Origin: Nocardioides marmorisolisilvae
GTDB taxonomy: Bacteria; Actinomycetota; Actinomycetes; Propionibacteriales; Nocardioidaceae
Direction: 5' to 3'
Assembly: GCF_003725775.1 (NCBI RefSeq)
Contig: NZ_RJSG01000003.1
Span: 46,186 to 110,185, forward strand
Length of the DNA stretch: 64,000 nucleotides
Under the pieces are notes generated by a model. The model was given only the letters and a program-made list of their open reading frames with translations. It was not told where the DNA came from and made no database searches. The position numbers and the translations under genes were made by a program. This document shows, piece by piece, positions 61,456 through 64,000 of the stretch. How positions within the stretch are numbered: the stretch's first letter is position 1; each line of letters starts with the position of its first letter.

Positions 61456-62073
61456 TCAGGACTCCTTGACGTGGATCTGCTCCACGATGTTCGCGACCTT
61501 CTCGAAGGCGTCGATGGCGTGCTCGAGCGCGTCGAGGACGTCCTTGAGCTTGAGCACCTCGAGGGCGTCGTACTGACCGCTGAACAGCTTGGCCAGCAGC
61601 CGGCGGTAGCTCTTGTCGCCGGCGTTCTCCAGCCGGTTGATCTCGATCCAGTACTCCTCGAGGTCCTTCATGCTCTGCAGCCGCGGCATCGCCTCGGCGG
61701 TGAGCTCGGCGCAGCGCTGCAGCACCTCGATCTGGTCGGCGACGCCACCCGGCAGGCTCTCGACCTCGTAGAGGACGACGAGGTCGACGGCTTCCTCCAT
61801 GAAGTCCATGACGTCGTCGAGGCTGGAGGACAGGGCATAGATGTCCTCCCGGTCGAACGGCGTGACGAAGGTGCTGTTGACCCGGCGCACGACCTCGTGG
61901 GTGGTCTCGTCGGCCTCGTGCTCGGCCGCGCGCATCCGCTTCGAGAGGTCCTCGCGGTCACCGCCCTCGTCGAGGAGCTCGGCGACGAGGCTGGCACCGT
62001 TCACGAGGTGGCTCGCCTGGGTGGCAAGCAAGGTGTAGAAAGCCGTGTCGACAGGCTTGAACCGCAACGCCAC
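61456..62073 (-). CDS. DUF47/PhoU-like regulator of Pit
   Basis: A 205-aa all-helical protein of the DUF47 family (PF01865), which resembles PhoU and accompanies pit genes. Acid-rich helices such as EHEADETTHEVVRRVNSTFVTPFDREDI and SLDDVMDFMEEAVDLVV are typical. It probably modulates Pit activity. GTG 62073 follows AGGAG by 6 nt. A TAGCAT box at about 62113 could be the -10 element. Confidence 0.9.
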   Translation of the reverse strand: MALRFKPVDTAFYTLLATQASHLVNGASLVAELLDEGGDREDLSKRMRAAEHEADETTHEVVRRVNSTFVTPFDREDIYALSSSLDDVMDFMEEAVDLVVLYEVESLPGGVADQIEVLQRCAELTAEAMPRLQSMKDLEEYWIEINRLENAGDKSYRRLLAKLFSGQYDALEVLKLKDVLDALEHAIDAFEKVANIVEQIHVKES

Positions 62074-62180
62074 TGAAGACTCCTGGGGAGGTGGACCCGA
62101 ACGCCACACATGCTAGGTGCATCCCCCGTTCAGACCGCAACCGGAGGCCGACCCCGTTAGAAGGGTCACAGCCGGACGAA

Positions 62181-62327
62181 TCAGTCCAGACCGAGCAACC
62201 GGTCGATCTCCGCGGAATCCAGTGGACCCTCGGACTGGTTGGCCGCGGCGATCAGCGTCGTGGTGAGGTCGACCTCGGCGAGGAGCTCGGTGTCCTCGAG
62301 CTCGACGTCCAACGGGTCACCGGACAC
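62181..62327 (-). CDS. Small acidic actinobacterial protein (48 aa)
   Basis: GTG 62327 to TGA 62181. A perfect SD AGGAGG lies 5 nt upstream. The protein is acidic (DPLDVELEDTELLAEVDLTT), then helical, ending GPLDSAEIDRLLGLD. No function is known. The strong SD and the ordinary codon use support a real gene. Confidence 0.7.
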   Translation of the reverse strand: MSGDPLDVELEDTELLAEVDLTTTLIAAANQSEGPLDSAEIDRLLGLD

Positions 62328-62390
62328 TGCGCCTCCTCGGCCTCGCGGGTCGCAGGACGGCGTACGTCGTCCCGGAACGAACCTAACCCC

Positions 62391-62430
62391 AAAAGACTGA
62401 GGGCTCCGACCGAATGGTCGAAGCCCTCAG
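62391..62430 (-). terminator. Rho-independent terminator of cspA
   Basis: CTGAGGGCT (62397-62405) pairs with AGCCCTCAG (62422-62430), and inner bases CGACC/GGTCG extend the stem. On the minus strand TCTTTT follows. It lies 28 bp after the csp stop. Confidence 0.88.
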
Positions 62431-62458
62431 AAATGATTTGAGCGCGTAAACGCTGAGA

Positions 62459-62662
62459 TCAGATCGCGCGAACGTTCTCCGCCTGCGGGCCCTTCGGACC
62501 CTGGGTGACGTCGAACTCAACCTTCTGGTTCTCGTCCAGCGACTTGTAACCCTGCGACTGAATCGCGGAGTAGTGAACGAAGACGTCGTCGCCGCCGTTC
62601 TCCTGGGCGATGAAGCCGAAGCCCTTTTCAGCGTTGAACCACTTAACGGTGCCCTGAGCCAT
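62459..62662 (-). CDS. cspA: Cold-shock protein CspA family
   Basis: A 67-aa RNA/DNA-binding beta-barrel. RNP1 is KGFGFI and RNP2 is VFVHYSAI, both intact, with the actinobacterial insertion [14 protein letters not shown]. It is a nucleic-acid chaperone and antiterminator. SD AAGGAG lies about 9 nt before ATG 62662. A long structured 5' leader precedes it. Confidence 0.96.
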   Translation of the reverse strand: MAQGTVKWFNAEKGFGFIAQENGGDDVFVHYSAIQSQGYKSLDENQKVEFDVTQGPKGPQAENVRAI

Positions 62663-62870
62663 GCTCGTATTTCTCCTTGTATCGGGCGGGAGACCACCAC
62701 ATCAGCGGCCTCTGCACAGGTGCGGTGATACGTCGTCCCGCCTCGCAAAGAGAAGAAACGCCGTTGGATCACAAACTCCAACTGCGTTGTTTAACGCTGG
62801 AACTTGCACCTGCAGCCCCGACACTACCAACAGACGCCGTTCTGTCACCCTTCGGAGACCACTGATCTGA
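62663..62870 (-). promoter_or_regulatory. Structured 5' leader of cspA
   Basis: The region before cspA is unusually A+T-rich for this genome and contains a 7-bp stem GGCGGGA (62685-62691) / TCCCGCC (62736-62742) enclosing about 44 nt. Long folded leaders controlling csp mRNA are common. No -10 box was fixed. Confidence 0.35.
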
Positions 62871-63098
62871 GCGCGTTGGCCGAAGGTTCTCCGTCCGTTC
62901 GCCCAGGCCCGGGCTGAGAAGCTGGCCTAGGGCACCCAACCGGGCCCGCTCGACCGTGCCGATCCGACCGGTGCATCGTTGGGTACAGGTACCGAATCCA
63001 GCCGCGACAATTCATTGCGAAGTGCGGCATTCGGCCTGCAAACATGCAAGGGTTCAGGTTGCAGACGAGCATCGTCCGAAGACTCGGGCGCACCAGGG
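62871..63098. other. Intergenic stretch with nothing recognised
   Basis: The gap between the cspA leader and the acidic gene. No RNA gene, hairpin terminator or convincing short ORF was seen. The AAGGAG at 63099-63104 belongs to the next gene. Confidence 0.6.
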
Positions 63099-63110
63099 AA
63101 GGAGTGGGTC

Positions 63111-64000
63111 GTGGCACGAGGCCGCCGCGCAGGCTCCGAACCCGTTCCGGAGCCCACGGCTGAGACCCCCGCGCCGTCCTCGTCGCACGCGCACGAGGGC
63201 GACGAGGTCATCGACCCGCTGCGCATCGCCTTCGAGGGCCTCGAGGACGTCCAAGAGGAAGAGGGCAGCGTCAAGGGCCAGGCGGTCCAGCGCGAGGAGC
63301 TCGCCCCGTACGACCCGCTGGCCACCCTCTCGGCGGCCATGGACGAGGAGGACGCCGGCGGTGGGCCGGTGAACGACGAGCCCGAGCAGACCCAGCGCCG
63401 CGGACTCTTCGGACGCCGGAACCGCCCGAAGGCGGAGCAGGGCCCGATGTCGGCACCGCTGACCCCGCCCGTCCTCAACGGCGAGGACCCGCTGGCCACG
63501 CCTGCTCCGGTGGTCCCGGAGCCGCCGGCCGCGGATGCTCCGCGGGTCACCACCTGGGCCGACGACGTCGCCGACGACACCTTCGCCGGTCAGGCGTGGG
63601 CCACGGGAGAGATCCCGCGGGTCGTCGAAGAGACCCCCGCCGAGGAGCCCGAGGCCGAGGCTGTCACCGAAGAAGCAGAGGCCGGTACGCCGGAGCCTGC
63701 CGCTCGTCGCCGACGCGCAGGCCGTCGCCGCCGCGGAGCCGAGGACGCCGACGAGGTCGACGAGCCGATCAGCGACCAGCCGGCCGAGGCAGAGATCCTG
63801 GAGAACCTCGAGCTCACCGACCCGGAGACGAGCGAGCCGGTCGTGCACGTCGAGGACGCTGCCTGGGACACCGAGGAGGACGGCGGCGAGCAGCCCGCCA
63901 GCTTCCTCACCTCCTACCTGGGCGACGAGCCGTCCGAGGACGAGCCCGCGCAGGCCGCCGAGCCGGTCACGGACGACGCGGACCGGATCGCCGCCGAGGA
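63111..64000 (+). CDS. Long acidic disordered protein, N-terminal part (cut by window edge)
   Basis: An open frame of 296 codons running off the right edge. GTG 63111 has a strong SD, AAGGAG, 6 nt upstream. The product is acidic, rich in Glu, Asp, Pro and Ala, and has no recognised fold in this part. Basic patches RRRRAGRRRRG and RRGLFGRRNRPK interrupt it. Long disordered acidic starts occur in several actinobacterial regulators and ParA-like or RNase-type proteins, but nothing here decides. Confidence 0.7.
   Translation, partial: MARGRRAGSEPVPEPTAETPAPSSSHAHEGDEVIDPLRIAFEGLEDVQEEEGSVKGQAVQREELAPYDPLATLSAAMDEEDAGGGPVNDEPEQTQRRGLFGRRNRPKAEQGPMSAPLTPPVLNGEDPLATPAPVVPEPPAADAPRVTTWADDVADDTFAGQAWATGEIPRVVEETPAEEPEAEAVTEEAEAGTPEPAARRRRAGRRRRGAEDADEVDEPISDQPAEAEILENLELTDPETSEPVVHVEDAAWDTEEDGGEQPASFLTSYLGDEPSEDEPAQAAEPVTDDADRIAAE

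Noticed and set aside
62845..63117. A 90-codon minus-strand frame between cspA and the acidic gene
   Set aside because: No SD, no domain, and amino-acid make-up like noncoding sequence; it also covers the SD of the acidic gene on the other strand.

Overview
The window is about 70% G+C, gene-dense chromosomal DNA with GTG and TTG starts, many 1-4 bp gene overlaps, mycothiol genes (mshA, mshD), a heparin-binding-hemagglutinin-like protein and SenX3-RegX3. This points to an actinobacterium, most like a Nocardioides-type member of the Propionibacteriales. That placement is inferred from gene content and base composition only. No rRNA, tRNA, CRISPR array, phage or insertion sequence was recognised. 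Left part (1-17 kb): end of senX3 and regX3 (phosphate-sensing two-component system), a class-C-beta-lactamase-fold hydrolase, a small protein with a LAPTG cell-wall sorting signal, a sirtuin, a tandem pair of small paralogues, an EamA exporter, ybjN-mshA, a secreted amidase with a low-molecular-weight tyrosine phosphatase, typA, a lipoprotein, the polyprenyl-phosphate sugar transferase that would start an exopolysaccharide, and the set HTH regulator - HBHA-like protein - DUF2516 that resembles the mycobacterial Rv0474-Rv0476 neighbourhood.

17-31 kb: sulfur activation (APS kinase with a vestigial ATP-sulfurylase domain, TauE/SafE exporter, cysD-cysN), a small lower-G+C islet with a membrane protein and a frameshifted small CxxC gene, an F420/FMN-type PPOX protein, manA, ygfZ, a Baeyer-Villiger-type monooxygenase, a Fur-family regulator, a nitrobindin-like haem protein, DsrE, BKACE and dtd.

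31-47 kb: a Wzx/Wzy-type exopolysaccharide locus: Wzz/BY-kinase, O-antigen polymerase/ligase, a glycan-binding-domain protein, a glycosyltransferase, a GDP-mannose-3,5-epimerase-like enzyme divergent from GDP-mannose 4,6-dehydratase, two tandem SGNH-like proteins, two methyltransferases, a Wzx-type flippase, a ketoreductase and an acyl carrier protein. manA at 24 kb could supply mannose phosphate for the GDP-mannose branch. A sulfurtransferase operon (DUF4395-sseA-DUF1416) is embedded here behind a 21-codon Cys-containing leader peptide.

47-62.5 kb: glnR-mshD, a lipase-like hydrolase, ppk1, a sulfotransferase, mutT1, pstSCAB, an AbiEi/DUF559 gene bracketed by two 67-bp inverted-repeat elements, pit with its DUF47/PhoU-like partner, and cspA. 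This is a phosphate regulon island: 11-bp phased GTTCACC (PHO box) repeats lie before pstS and before ppk1, and the regulators that would read them (SenX3-RegX3) sit at the left edge. The last 0.9 kb is the start of a long acidic, disordered protein that runs off the window.

Global patterns: (i) a TAnnnT-type -10 hexamer lies only 6-8 nt before the start codon of about a dozen genes, implying many leaderless mRNAs; (ii) a dispersed repeat TTTCGACARGCTCAACCA occurs six times, always between genes. The most unusual local structure is the repeat-bracketed AbiEi/DUF559 cassette at 59369-60427.
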